The notes: generated by a model from the sequence alone, not told the origin. Positions 36,914 through 46,057 are shown, counted from the first letter of the stretch. The stretch is 64,000 nucleotides of DNA from Paenarthrobacter nitroguajacolicus (GCF_007786235.1 NZ_VNFK01000003.1:308882-372881); one strand, 5' to 3'. Numbers and translations are program-made.

Positions 36914-37939
36914 GTGACCACCAATTTCCAGCACGCCGGCTCCATCAAGGCTGCGTTCGTGATGGGCCGCAGCAATTTGCCCACCCTGTTCAGCACCGAG
37001 GACCTCGCCCGGCTCCGTGGAATCGTCACCCTGCTGGATCCCGAACCCGTTGCTGACTTCTCCGCCCATGGCGCGTTCGAACTCCTCAGGGACGCAGAGC
37101 TCCTCATAACCGGCTGGGGCGCTCCCACCATCGACGCCCTTGTCCTGGACCGCTTGCCCCGGTTGCGCTGCATCGTCCACGCGGCAGGCACCGTGAAAAC
37201 TTTCCTGTCCCCGGAGGTCTACTCACGGGGAATCCAGGTTTCATCGTCGGCTGCGGCCAATGCCGTGCCGGTCGCCGAGTTCACCTTCGCCGCGATCGTC
37301 ATGGGCCTCAAGAGGGCCCGCAGGTTCAGCGAACAGCTCCGCCTCACCGGGGCGTCACGCAATACTGCCGGCTTCCCCACTATCGGAACCAACGGCGTCA
37401 CTATCGGCTTGGTGGGTGCCTCCCGCGTCGGACGCCTGGTGATCGGCCTGCTGAAGAACCTCGACGCGCGGGTACTGGTCTACGATCCCTACCTCACCGC
37501 CGTCGAGGCTTTGGAACTGGGCGTTGAAGCTGTTGGCCTGGACCAACTGTGCGCACTGTCCGACGTCGTGAGCGTCCACGCACCGGACATCGCAGAAACG
37601 AGGGGCCTCATCGGGGCACGGCAGCTTGGCCTCATGAAGGACGGAACGCTGGTCATCAACACCGCCCGGGGTGCGTTGATCGACGCCGCAGCCCTGACGG
37701 CGGAACTCGTGTCGGGGCGGCTGGACGCGTATCTTGACGTCACGGATCCAGAACCGCTCCCTGCCGGTTCGGTCCTGCACACTCTGCCCAATGTGGTGCT
37801 GACTCCCCATATCGCGGGGGCTATGGGCAACGAGATCCACCGTTTGGGCAGCCACGCCGTGATGGAAGTTCGACGATTGAGCGAGGGCTTGCCCTTGGCT
37901 TATCCGGTATTGGCCGCGGATCTTGCGAGAATCGCCTAG
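36914..37939 (+). CDS. D-isomer-specific 2-hydroxyacid dehydrogenase
   Basis: This 341-residue NAD(P)-dependent oxidoreductase starts with GTG at 36914. The Rossmann motif is 'TIGLVGASRVGRLVIGLL' near residue 160. Catalytic Arg is in 'INTARGALIDAAAL' near 253, Glu in 'DVTDPEPLP', and His in 'LTPHIAGAMG' near 300, as in glycerate/phosphoglycerate dehydrogenases. The substrate is probably a 2-keto acid arising from uronic or deoxy sugar breakdown. It is translationally linked to the LacI gene (TAG/GTG overlap) and is preceded by LacI operator 2. Confidence 0.9.
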   Translation: MTTNFQHAGSIKAAFVMGRSNLPTLFSTEDLARLRGIVTLLDPEPVADFSAHGAFELLRDAELLITGWGAPTIDALVLDRLPRLRCIVHAAGTVKTFLSPEVYSRGIQVSSSAAANAVPVAEFTFAAIVMGLKRARRFSEQLRLTGASRNTAGFPTIGTNGVTIGLVGASRVGRLVIGLLKNLDARVLVYDPYLTAVEALELGVEAVGLDQLCALSDVVSVHAPDIAETRGLIGARQLGLMKDGTLVINTARGALIDAAALTAELVSGRLDAYLDVTDPEPLPAGSVLHTLPNVVLTPHIAGAMGNEIHRLGSHAVMEVRRLSEGLPLAYPVLAADLARIA

Positions 37940-39033
37940 TGACTGAGAAAAGCTCCCCCACAGATCCGATCCATGCCCGCGGCGGCAGCGGCGCCACCAT
38001 TGCCGACGTCGCACAGGCGGCAGGCGTGTCCGTGGCCACCGTTTCCAGGGCCCTGAGCGGCAACTACCCGGTGGCCAAAGCCACGCGCGAGCGCATCTTC
38101 CGCTCCGTGACGGACCTCGGTTACGTGGCCAACGCGCACGCGCGGGCCCTTGCCGGCGCCACCACCCGCACGGTCGGAATCATCATCAACGATGTCGCCG
38201 ATCCCTTCTTCGCCTACATCGCCCGTGGCGTGGAGCGGCAGGCGAGCGCCGAAGGGCGCCTGTGCCTCATCACCGCCACCCATGGTGACAAGGAACGTGA
38301 ACTCGCGCTGGTGGACCTCATGCGTGAGCAACGGACCGATGCCGTGATTGTGGTGGGCGGAGCGTCGGACGACCCCCGTTACCGGAAGCAGATGGCCGAC
38401 CGCGCCCGGGCGCTTGCTGCGGCAGGATCCTCGCTGGTCCTGTGCGGCAGGCCGTCCCTGGGTCCGGATGTTCCCACCAAAATGGTCACTTATGACAACG
38501 AAGGAGGCGCCTTCGCCATCACCGACTACCTCATCTCGCAGGGACACCGCAGGATCCTATACGTCGGTGGCCCCCGTGATTTTTCGACGACGGCGTCACG
38601 CCTGGCCGGTTTCTATCGGGCCTTGGACGCGCGCGGGATTGAGCGCGATCCCGCCTTGGTCCACGAAGGCGCCTTTGGCCGCGGTTTCGGGTACAGCCGC
38701 ATGCGCGAACTGCTGGACCAGGATCTGGGTTTCACGGCCGTCTTTGGAGCCAACGACCTCGTGGCCGCCGGCATCCTGGAGGCGCTCGAGGAACGCGGCA
38801 TCAGGGTCCCCCAGGACATGTCGGTGGTTGGGTACGACGACGTTCCCGTGGCCAGCGAGCTGCGCCCACGGCTCACCACCGTTCGGGTTCCGCTCGAAGA
38901 ACTGGGGCGCGAAGCCGTGCGTTTGGCGCTGGCCCAGTCACCGCACGACGCCGGGGCCTCCTCTGACAACACCCTCACCGTCGGTACCCACATCGTCATC
39001 CGGGACTCGGTTTCGCCTCCCAAGCAGTCCTGA
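37939..39033 (+). CDS. LacI family transcriptional regulator
   Basis: This 364-residue repressor has the LacI helix-turn-helix 'TIADVAQAAGVSVATVSRA' at about residues 20-38 and the hinge helix 'ANAHARALAGATTRTVGII'. The periplasmic-binding-protein-like domain runs to the end. The start is GTG and overlaps the stop of the upstream gene by one base. It probably controls both divergent transcripts through the operators at 36729 and 36861, with a sugar breakdown product as inducer. Confidence 0.93.
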   Translation: MTEKSSPTDPIHARGGSGATIADVAQAAGVSVATVSRALSGNYPVAKATRERIFRSVTDLGYVANAHARALAGATTRTVGIIINDVADPFFAYIARGVERQASAEGRLCLITATHGDKERELALVDLMREQRTDAVIVVGGASDDPRYRKQMADRARALAAAGSSLVLCGRPSLGPDVPTKMVTYDNEGGAFAITDYLISQGHRRILYVGGPRDFSTTASRLAGFYRALDARGIERDPALVHEGAFGRGFGYSRMRELLDQDLGFTAVFGANDLVAAGILEALEERGIRVPQDMSVVGYDDVPVASELRPRLTTVRVPLEELGREAVRLALAQSPHDAGASSDNTLTVGTHIVIRDSVSPPKQS

Positions 39034-39132
39034 GCAGTTTTGTTCACTTCTGTTGAGGGGCCCGGGAACCGGACATAAAGTTGCGGAAACTTTCGCAACC
39101 ACGTCCACCCCACCCCCTGCCCAAGTAACTCG

Positions 39133-39172
39133 CAGTAGTGGTTGTTCCCAGCGCTGGGAACAACCACTACTG
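39133..39172. repeat. 40-bp perfect palindrome between lacI and the lyase gene
   Basis: The arms CAGTAGTGGTTGTTCCCAGC (39133-39152) and its exact complement (39153-39172) are joined without a loop. It lies 100 bases after the lacI stop and 54 bases before the lyase ATG. It could terminate the lacI transcript, act as an operator, or be a REP-like unit; there is no T-run on either side. Confidence 0.85.
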
Positions 39173-39225
39173 CCAGCCAGTTGGGTTGCCTGAACGGAGC
39201 AGTTTTGAACTTCACTGGACCCACC

Positions 39226-41727
39226 ATGAGCCGCCGTACCCTTTTCCGCACGACAGGAGCTGCCGCCCTTGCCGGTGTCCTGTTGTCCCAGGCAGGACCA
39301 TCCTTTGCCGCAAGCGATGCCAGCCTGCAGGAGCTCATCGATCGCCGGCGCTTGGTCCTCACTGGCAGCCGGAGCGCCGCGGATGTCCCCGAACTCGCGG
39401 CGCAGCTCGAAGGAATGGGTAAGACTGCCGGAACGTGGTGGACCTCCATGGACAAGGCTCCGGTCCGGACGTCCCTGTGGAGCGATATTCCGCTGACGGG
39501 CATCGGACAGTCCACTACGGCCACCAGCAACATGGGCCTGCACTTCAACCGCCTCTACGACATGGCGTTGGGCTACGCGGTTCCCGGCAATCCCTACGCC
39601 GGGAACCCGGAGCTGGCCGCTGACATTGTTGCCGGGCTGAAGCTCCTCAACGACACCGCGTACAAGCCCGGGATGCGTGCTGCGGGCAACTGGTGGTTCT
39701 GGGAAATCGGTGTCCCCCGTAAGTCCGTGGATATCCTGACACTGCTTCATGCCGAGGTCCCCGAAACCCTGCGGACATCCCTGCTGGCAGCTGTCCGATG
39801 GTTTGCGCCCAACCCGAATTGGCGCGGCCGTGCTACATCCTTTGCCGAGACGGGCGCCAACCGCGTGGACAAGTCCCTGGCCTGCTGCATGCGCGGCATC
39901 CTGGATAACAAAGCGGACGAGATCGCTTTGGGCCGGGATGCCCTGAGCGATACCGTCCGCGGAGGCGTTAACAGCGTGTTCACCTATGTGACCAGCGGCG
40001 ACGGCTTCTATACGGACGGATCCTTCGTGCAGCACACGTACCTGCCTTATGCAGGGACCTACGGCGTGGTGGCACTGGCCGGCATCGCGGAGATCGTTGC
40101 CATGCTCGGTGGAAGCACCTGGGCAGTCAACGACCCGAAACGGTCCGTGCTCCTTGACGCAGTGGAAGACACCTATGCCCCGTTTGTGTGGGACGGCCGG
40201 ATCATGGACACCGTCCGTGGCCGCGCCGTCTCCCGCCAGCGGGAACCCGATTACGTCAGCGGCTTCGGCCTGATCTCCGCTGTGCTGCTGTTGGCGCCGG
40301 GCTGCGAGGAGCCGTACCGTTCGCGTTTCCTGGCGTTGGCCAAGGGCTGGCTGGAACGCTGCGCGGACCAGAAACTCGTGGGGCACCCAACACAGAGCTT
40401 GGCAAAGTCGCTGTTGTCCCTGGGAGTCCTCTCCGATACCGCCGTGGTCGCGACGCCGGCGCCGGTGTACAGCCGCATGTTTGCCGACCAGGACCGGCTG
40501 GTCCACCACCGCCCGCAGTGGGGCTGCACGGTGAACCTTTCCTCCAAGCGCATCGGCAGGTACGAGTGGGGCAACAGCGAGAACAACCTGGGCTGGTACC
40601 AAGGCGACGGCATGACCTTCGTTTACACCCGGCAGGACCCCTCTCAGTTCAGCGCCGATTTCTGGCCCACCGTGGATCCCTACGGCCTTCCCGGCACCAC
40701 CGTCAATGACCAGGTCCGGGCCAGCGGGGCCGGTGCCGCCGGAACCGGCATCCCGCGAGCTTTCCAGGCCTTCGCCGGTGGGCTCACCGTGGACGGGCGT
40801 TGGGGCGTCGTCGGCATGGACCACCTCAACCACAACAAAACCTTGTCCGGCAGGAAGTCCTGGTTCTTCCTTGATGACGCGGTGGTCTGCCTGGGTGCGG
40901 GTATCACCGGCACAGGTGGGGCTTCCGTCCAGACGACAATCGAGAACAGGTCCTTCGCGTCAGGTGCGGTGCCTGCGTTGCGGACCGATTCCCGGAATCG
41001 CCGCATGGCACCCGGGGACGCAGCCGTGCAGCTCAAAAGGTCCGTGCATATCGAAGGGCACGGCGGTTATGTGTTCCTGGACGCACCGGGAGTATCGGGG
41101 GCGCCTGAAGTGGCAGTGGTCCGCCGAACCGGGAGCTGGTTCGACGTAAACTCCGGAGCAGACACCAGCCATGCGGGATCGCTGGGCAGCTACGGCGAAC
41201 CCGGCCCACTCCGTCGTCGAGATCGCGGGAGCCATGCGGGATCGCTGGATAGCTCCGGCGAACCCGGCCCACTCCGGCGAACCCGGCCCACTCCGGCGAA
41301 CCCGGCCCACTCCGACGAACCCGGCCCACTCCGACGAACCCGGCCCACTCCGACGAACCCGGCGCGCTCCGACGAACCCGGCGCGCTCCGACGTCGAGAT
41401 CGCGGGAGCCATGCGGGATCGCTGGGCAGCTACGGCGAACCCGGCGCGCTCCGGCGAACCCGGCCCACTACGGCGAGCCCGGCCCAGTCCGGCGTCGAGA
41501 TCGCGGGAGCCATGCGGGATCGCTGGGTAGCTACGGCGAACCCGGCGCGCTCCGGCGAACCCGGCGCAAACGCAGAAGGAGGGCCGGGAAATCCCGGCCC
41601 TCCTTCTGTGCAGAGCGGTGAGGCTTACGCGTTGGCCTTGATGGCTGCGGCGAGGACCTCAAGGCCGTCGAGGAGCAGTTCGTCGCTGATCACCAGCGGC
41701 GGGAGCAAACGGATCACGTTGCCATAG
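39226..41727 (+). CDS. Polysaccharide lyase family 8, C-terminus replaced by tandem repeats
   Basis: The ATG at 39226 gives a Tat-like signal peptide (MSRRTLFRTTGAAALAGVLL). The alpha-toroid domain carries the PL8 triad: Asn212 ('GANRVDK'), His270 and Tyr279 ('VQHTYLPYAGTYG'). This is followed by the central beta-sandwich with 'GNSENNLGWYQGDGMTFVYT'. PL8 enzymes cleave hyaluronan, chondroitin or xanthan by beta-elimination. Normal similarity stops after residue 648 ('DVNSGADTS', base 41169). The remaining 185 codons are read from a 19-bp minisatellite and overlap gabT antisense, so about 100-150 genuine C-terminal residues are lost. Activity is uncertain. Confidence 0.8.
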   Translation: MSRRTLFRTTGAAALAGVLLSQAGPSFAASDASLQELIDRRRLVLTGSRSAADVPELAAQLEGMGKTAGTWWTSMDKAPVRTSLWSDIPLTGIGQSTTATSNMGLHFNRLYDMALGYAVPGNPYAGNPELAADIVAGLKLLNDTAYKPGMRAAGNWWFWEIGVPRKSVDILTLLHAEVPETLRTSLLAAVRWFAPNPNWRGRATSFAETGANRVDKSLACCMRGILDNKADEIALGRDALSDTVRGGVNSVFTYVTSGDGFYTDGSFVQHTYLPYAGTYGVVALAGIAEIVAMLGGSTWAVNDPKRSVLLDAVEDTYAPFVWDGRIMDTVRGRAVSRQREPDYVSGFGLISAVLLLAPGCEEPYRSRFLALAKGWLERCADQKLVGHPTQSLAKSLLSLGVLSDTAVVATPAPVYSRMFADQDRLVHHRPQWGCTVNLSSKRIGRYEWGNSENNLGWYQGDGMTFVYTRQDPSQFSADFWPTVDPYGLPGTTVNDQVRASGAGAAGTGIPRAFQAFAGGLTVDGRWGVVGMDHLNHNKTLSGRKSWFFLDDAVVCLGAGITGTGGASVQTTIENRSFASGAVPALRTDSRNRRMAPGDAAVQLKRSVHIEGHGGYVFLDAPGVSGAPEVAVVRRTGSWFDVNSGADTSHAGSLGSYGEPGPLRRRDRGSHAGSLDSSGEPGPLRRTRPTPANPAHSDEPGPLRRTRPTPTNPARSDEPGALRRRDRGSHAGSLGSYGEPGALRRTRPTTASPAQSGVEIAGAMRDRWVATANPARSGEPGANAEGGPGNPGPPSVQSGEAYALALMAAARTSRPSRSSSSLITSGGSKRITLP
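41170..41566. repeat. Composite minisatellite (19-bp units in a higher-order repeat)
   Basis: Seven tandem units of 19 bp (CGAACCCGGCCCACTCCGR; starts at 41261, 41280, 41299, 41318, 41337, 41356 and 41375 by their AACCC) are embedded in a larger array. In that array the 16-mer CATGCGGGATCGCTGG recurs at 41170, 41233, 41410 and 41511, each later copy preceded by GTCGAGATCGCGGGAGC. A 19-bp period shifts frame every unit, so no protein repeat is being maintained. The block is non-coding in character. Confidence 0.9.
41573..41608 (-). terminator. Rho-independent terminator of gabT
   Basis: A perfect 17-bp stem, CAGAAGGAGGGCCGGGA and its complement around AA, begins 16 bases after the gabT stop on the minus strand. 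It separates the operon from the minisatellite. Confidence 0.85.
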
Positions 41728-42980
41728 GTGCCACAGGTCAGGATGATGACACCTTCCTTGAGACAAGCAGCGGCAACGGCCTTGGTAAGGTCGGCGTTCG
41801 GTTCCTTGGAGCCGGGCTGGACGAGCTCGATGGCCAGCATGGCGCCACGGCCACGGATGTCGCCAACCACGGAAACTTCTTCGGCCAGTTCGCGGAGCTT
41901 GCCCAGGGCCAGCTCTTCGATGTGGCGGGCGCGGCCGTTGAGGTCGTGCTGTTCCATGGTGTCGATCGCTGCGAGTGCTGCTGCGCAGGCAACCGGGTTG
42001 CCACCGTAGGTGCCGCCGAGGCCGCCCGGGTGGACGGCGTCGAGCAGGTCGGCGCGGCCGGTGATCGCGGACAGCGGCAGGCCGCCGGCGATGCCCTTGG
42101 CCATGGTGATGATGTCAGGGACAACACCTTCGTGGTCAACGGCGAACCATTCGCCCGTGCGGCAGAAGCCGGACTGGACTTCATCGGCGATGAAGACGAT
42201 GCCCTTTTCCTTGGCCCATGCGGACAGTGCCGGCAGGAAGCCCTCGGCCGGAACGATGAAGCCGCCCTCGCCCTGGATGGGCTCGATGATGATCGCAGCA
42301 ACCTGGTCGCCACCGATCTGCTTCTCGATCATGGTGATGGCGCGCTTGGCTGCCTCGGCACCGGTGATGTCCGGGTTCTCTTCACGGAACGGGTAGCTCA
42401 TGGGCATGCGGTAGACCTCGGGCGCGAACGGGCCGAAGTTGGTCTTGTACGGCATGGCCTTAGCGGTGAGTGCCATGGTCAGGTTGGTGCGGCCGTGGTA
42501 GGCGTGGTCGAAGGCAACCACGGCGTCGCGGCCGGTGGCCAGGCGAGCAACCTTGACGGCGTTCTCTACGGCTTCAGCGCCGGAGTTGAACAGCACGGTG
42601 CGCTTGGCGTGGTCGCCCGGGGTGAGGCGGTTGAGCTGCTCGGCAACTGCAACGTAGCCCTCGTACGGGGTAACCATGAAGCAGGTGTGCGTGAAGTGCG
42701 CGGCAGCTTCCTGGACGGCAGCGACGACGGCGGGGTCGGACGCGCCGACGCTGGTCACGGCGATGCCGGAGCCGAGGTCGATGAAGGAGTTGCCATCGAC
42801 GTCGCGGATGATGCCGCCATCGGCGTCTTCAACGTAGACGGGGACGCCGGAGGCGACGCCGGCAGCAACGACGGCGGAGCGACGCTCGGCCAGTGCCTGC
42901 GACTTGGGTCCGGGGAAGGCGCCGTTGATGTTGCGCTTCTGCTCGATGCGGTACGACAGTTCGTTCGCGGTGGTGGTCAT
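41625..42980 (-). CDS. gabT: 4-aminobutyrate-2-oxoglutarate transaminase
   Basis: This 451-residue class III aminotransferase converts GABA plus 2-oxoglutarate into succinate semialdehyde plus glutamate. 'FNSGAEAVENAVKVARLATGRDAVVAFDHAYHGRT' binds PLP phosphate. 'FIADEVQSGFCRTGEWFAVDHEGVVPDII' precedes the PLP lysine in 'TMAKGIAGGLPLSAITG' (about residue 290). It lies 59 bases behind the aldehyde dehydrogenase gene on the same strand, forming a GABA/putrescine degradation operon. Confidence 0.95.
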   Translation of the reverse strand: MTTTANELSYRIEQKRNINGAFPGPKSQALAERRSAVVAAGVASGVPVYVEDADGGIIRDVDGNSFIDLGSGIAVTSVGASDPAVVAAVQEAAAHFTHTCFMVTPYEGYVAVAEQLNRLTPGDHAKRTVLFNSGAEAVENAVKVARLATGRDAVVAFDHAYHGRTNLTMALTAKAMPYKTNFGPFAPEVYRMPMSYPFREENPDITGAEAAKRAITMIEKQIGGDQVAAIIIEPIQGEGGFIVPAEGFLPALSAWAKEKGIVFIADEVQSGFCRTGEWFAVDHEGVVPDIITMAKGIAGGLPLSAITGRADLLDAVHPGGLGGTYGGNPVACAAALAAIDTMEQHDLNGRARHIEELALGKLRELAEEVSVVGDIRGRGAMLAIELVQPGSKEPNADLTKAVAAACLKEGVIILTCGTYGNVIRLLPPLVISDELLLDGLEVLAAAIKANA

Positions 42981-43039
42981 GGGGTGGTTGCCTTTCTGGG
43001 AAATTCGTACGGGTTACGCGGACGCGTTATGCAACTGCG

Positions 43040-44470
43040 TTATGCATCCAATGCACTCATCACGTGCTTGATGCGCGTGTAGTCCTCGACGCCGTACATG
43101 GAGAGGTCCTTGCCGTAGCCGGACTGCTTGAAGCCGCCGTGCGGCATCTCTGCCGTCAGGAGGATGTGGGTGTTGATCCAGACCGCACCGAAATCAAGGT
43201 CTCGGCTCATGCGCATGGCCGTTCCGTGGTCGGTGGTCCAGACGCTGGACGCCAGGGCATATTCGACGTCGTTGGCCAGTTCCAGCGCTTCTTCTTCGGT
43301 GCTGAACTTCTGCACGGTGATGACCGGGCCGAAGGTTTCCTTCTGCACGATGTCGTCGCTCTGCTTGGCGCCGGTGATGATGGTGGGCTCGAAGAAGAAT
43401 CCCTTCTCGCCTGCGCGGTGGCCGCCGGTTTCGATCTTGCAGTTGGCCGGGAGGTGCTCCACCACGGAGGTCACGGCGTTGAAGTGGTTCACGTTGTTGA
43501 GCGGTCCGAAGTAGTTGTCTTCGTCGTTCTGCGAACCCGTGTGCAGGGTCCTGGTGTGCTCCACCATTGCTGCCACAACGTCGTCGTGGACCGAGTCTTC
43601 GATGAGCACGCGGGTGATGGCCGTGCAGTCCTGGCCTGCGTTGAAGAAGGCGAACTCGGCGATGGCCGCTGCGCTCTTCTTGATGTCGGCATCCTTGAAG
43701 ACGATGGCCGGAGCCTTGCCGCCAAGTTCCAGGTGGGCACGCTTGAGGCCCTTGGCCGCGCCACTGGCAACTGCAATGCCTGCGCGGACGGAGCCGGTGA
43801 TGGACACTAGTCCGGGGACCTTGTGGTCAACCATCATGGCTCCGGTTTCGCCGGTGCCCAGGACAACGTTGAGGACGCCGGCCGGGAAGATCTCACCGGC
43901 GAGTCGTGCCAGCACAAGGGTGGACTCCGGGGTGGTGTCGGACGGCTTGAGGACCACGGTGTTGCCGGCAGCCAGGGCGGGGCCGATCTTCCAGATGGCC
44001 ATGAGGAACGGGTAGTTCCACGGCGCAACCTGGGCTACGACGCCGATCGGTTCGCGGCGCACGTAGGAGGTGTGGCCCTCGAAGTACTCGCCTGCGGACT
44101 TGCCTTCCATGATGCGTGCAGCGCCTGCGAAGAAGCGGAGCTGGTCTGCACCGGCGGCAACTTCCTCGGAAGCGATCAGGGAGCGGACCTGTCCGGTGTT
44201 GCGGTGCTGGGCTTCCACGAGTTCGTCGCTGTTGGCCTCCACGGCGTCGGCGAGCTTGAGGAGCATGAGCTGGCGCTGGCCGGGGGTGGCCTTCTTCCAC
44301 GACTTGAAGGCCTCGTTGGCCGCGGTCATGGCTGCGTCCACATCGGCCTGCACCGAAATGGGCGACTTGGCAACGATTTCCCCGGTGGCAGGGTTAACGA
44401 TGTCCAGGAGACCCGTACCTGCCGGCGTAACGAATTCGCCATTGATGAAGTTCTGCAAGGTTTGAACCAC
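43040..44470 (-). CDS. Gamma-aminobutyraldehyde dehydrogenase (PatD/PuuC-like)
   Basis: This 476-residue aldehyde dehydrogenase contains Glu in 'LELGGKAPAIVF' and Cys in 'NAGQDCTAITRVLIEDSVHDDVV'. The sequence context resembles gamma-aminobutyraldehyde dehydrogenases that turn 4-aminobutanal from putrescine into GABA; succinate semialdehyde dehydrogenase is the main alternative. The GTG at 44468-44470 gives a normal family N-terminus (VVQTLQNFINGEFV); a longer frame upstream has no homology-like sequence. It feeds GABA to the gabT product encoded next to it. Confidence 0.9.
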   Translation of the reverse strand: MVQTLQNFINGEFVTPAGTGLLDIVNPATGEIVAKSPISVQADVDAAMTAANEAFKSWKKATPGQRQLMLLKLADAVEANSDELVEAQHRNTGQVRSLIASEEVAAGADQLRFFAGAARIMEGKSAGEYFEGHTSYVRREPIGVVAQVAPWNYPFLMAIWKIGPALAAGNTVVLKPSDTTPESTLVLARLAGEIFPAGVLNVVLGTGETGAMMVDHKVPGLVSITGSVRAGIAVASGAAKGLKRAHLELGGKAPAIVFKDADIKKSAAAIAEFAFFNAGQDCTAITRVLIEDSVHDDVVAAMVEHTRTLHTGSQNDEDNYFGPLNNVNHFNAVTSVVEHLPANCKIETGGHRAGEKGFFFEPTIITGAKQSDDIVQKETFGPVITVQKFSTEEEALELANDVEYALASSVWTTDHGTAMRMSRDLDFGAVWINTHILLTAEMPHGGFKQSGYGKDLSMYGVEDYTRIKHVMSALDA

Positions 44471-44528
44471 GGCGTGCAACCCTCTTTCGGTGTCTGGGCA
44501 TGGATTTAGCTGATCAGAGCCTATGCCA

Positions 44529-44576
44529 GGGAGGGGGTCTGAGGAATAGTCAGCTGCACACAGACGCACCCCTCCC
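44529..44576. promoter_or_regulatory. Interrupted inverted repeat in the divergent GABA promoter region
   Basis: GGGAGGGGGTCTG (44529-44541) is mirrored by CAGACGCACCCCTCCC (44561-44576), with a 3-base bulge and a 19-base centre. It lies midway between the dehydrogenase gene and pucR, so it may be a regulator site. Weak evidence. Confidence 0.3.
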
Positions 44577-44614
44577 TTAGTGCGCTTGCCCAGCGACGGG
44601 TTAGGCTTTTAAGC

Positions 44615-46057
44615 ATGGCAATGTCCCTCGCTTCGCTCGTCGCTGTCCCCTCCCTGAAACTCCGCCAAGCCGGCCTTGCAGAGACCACGCTGAACCAGGA
44701 CATCAGCTGGGTTGCGGTAACGGAGCTGGAAGACCCGCAGCGTTTCCTGAGCGGCGGAGAATTGGTCCTCACCACCGGCCTGCGCCTCAAGAGCGCTGCC
44801 GATCAGCGGCGCTTCGTCCGCCAGGCCCAGCGCGCAGGTGCCGTGGGAATCGGCTTCGGCATTGGGCTGACCCACGAGTCCGTCCCGGATGCGCTCATCG
44901 CAGAGGCCAACCGCTGGGGTTTGCCGCTGGTGGAGGTGCCGTACGAGATCCCGTTCATCGCCATCGGCAAGCTCGTTGCCGAATCGCACTCCGCGGACCA
45001 CTACTCCAATCTGGAACGCCTCCTTGCCGGGCACCAGATCCTGGCCCGCTCGCTGCTCACCGGCGGCGGACTCAACGAACTCCTCAAGCAACTCGGCAGC
45101 ATGCTCCGCACGGACGTTGTACTCACCCAGTTCAGCGCGCAGCTCTACAACAGCGTGGTGGGGAAGCCGGCCCCGACGGCGGACGGCTGGGCTTCGTATC
45201 CGATTCCCACCGGCCGCAGGGACGCCTGCACGCTGTGGCTGCGGCAGCCCTTCGTCGACTCCGGGATCGTGAGCTACGCGCAGAACCTCATCAGCGTGGA
45301 GCTCAACAACATGGTCAAGCAGCGCCAGGCCCAGCGCGCCATGGCCGGGCAGGTCCTGGATGACGTCATCCACGGCACCTTGGAAACCATCGAGGCAGCC
45401 CGTCGCTTGGCAGGTGTCGGGATCAACAGCACAAGGAAAAACGTTGTGCTGGTTGCCGAATCCACGGCACACCACAAACAGCTCATCAGCATCTCCCTGC
45501 CCCAGGCGCTGGAAGGCGGCGTCAGCGCCGTCGTCGGGAAGGACCTGGTGACGGTCATCAATGACGACGGCAGTTCGGCCACCGCCTTGGCCAAGAGCCT
45601 GAGCGACCACCTGCAGGAGGCCGGCATCCATGCGCTGATAGGGATCGGGGGCGCCTACACGAAGCCGAACGGCCTGCGGTGGAGCTACTTTGAAGCGCGC
45701 GACGCCGTGGCGCACGGCTTGCCGGTGAACGAGCCGGAACGCCTGAGCCTGACGTCCCTGCTGCTCGCCAGCGAGGATGTTCCCCTGGCCGACATGGCCA
45801 GTGAATCGCTGACGCCGCTGCGGAAGTTCGACGCCGCCCATGGAGCCGAACTGGTGGCCACGCTGGAAAGCTACCTGAACCACAACGGCTCAGTAGCCGC
45901 CGTCGCCGAAGCCCTCACCCTGCACCGCAACACTGTGCGGTATCGCTTGGCTCAGATCACCGAACTGACGGGCTACGACCCTTCGCAGACGCAGGACCGG
46001 GTGCAGTTGTGGCTCGCCCTGGCCGTGCAGCGCTTGGGGTCCAGAAACCCCCGCTAG
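44615..46057 (+). CDS. PucR family transcriptional regulator
   Basis: This 480-residue regulator has an N-terminal PucR domain ('DISWVAVTELEDPQRFLSGGELVLTTGLRL' near residue 30), a central GGDEF-like ligand region, and a C-terminal helix-turn-helix ('GSVAAVAEALTLHRNTVRYRLAQITELTGYD', about 430-460). PucR proteins control purine, proline and GABA catabolism. It is divergent from the gabT operon with a 144-base intergenic region and is its likely activator, as for GabR-type regulation in actinobacteria. Confidence 0.92.
   Translation: MAMSLASLVAVPSLKLRQAGLAETTLNQDISWVAVTELEDPQRFLSGGELVLTTGLRLKSAADQRRFVRQAQRAGAVGIGFGIGLTHESVPDALIAEANRWGLPLVEVPYEIPFIAIGKLVAESHSADHYSNLERLLAGHQILARSLLTGGGLNELLKQLGSMLRTDVVLTQFSAQLYNSVVGKPAPTADGWASYPIPTGRRDACTLWLRQPFVDSGIVSYAQNLISVELNNMVKQRQAQRAMAGQVLDDVIHGTLETIEAARRLAGVGINSTRKNVVLVAESTAHHKQLISISLPQALEGGVSAVVGKDLVTVINDDGSSATALAKSLSDHLQEAGIHALIGIGGAYTKPNGLRWSYFEARDAVAHGLPVNEPERLSLTSLLLASEDVPLADMASESLTPLRKFDAAHGAELVATLESYLNHNGSVAAVAEALTLHRNTVRYRLAQITELTGYDPSQTQDRVQLWLALAVQRLGSRNPR

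Noticed and set aside
38938..40833. 631-codon open frame antisense to the lacI end and PL8 gene
   Set aside because: The PL8 triad is on the plus strand. The antisense frame spans an intergenic palindrome and has no motif or ribosome-binding site.
41170..41566. Possible CRISPR array
   Set aside because: Units are contiguous or nearly so, lack unique spacers of constant length, and no cas genes are near.
41170..41727. Lyase C-terminus as a real protein domain
   Set aside because: The sequence is a 19-bp DNA repeat that cycles through all frames and runs into gabT antisense, so it is not a maintained domain.
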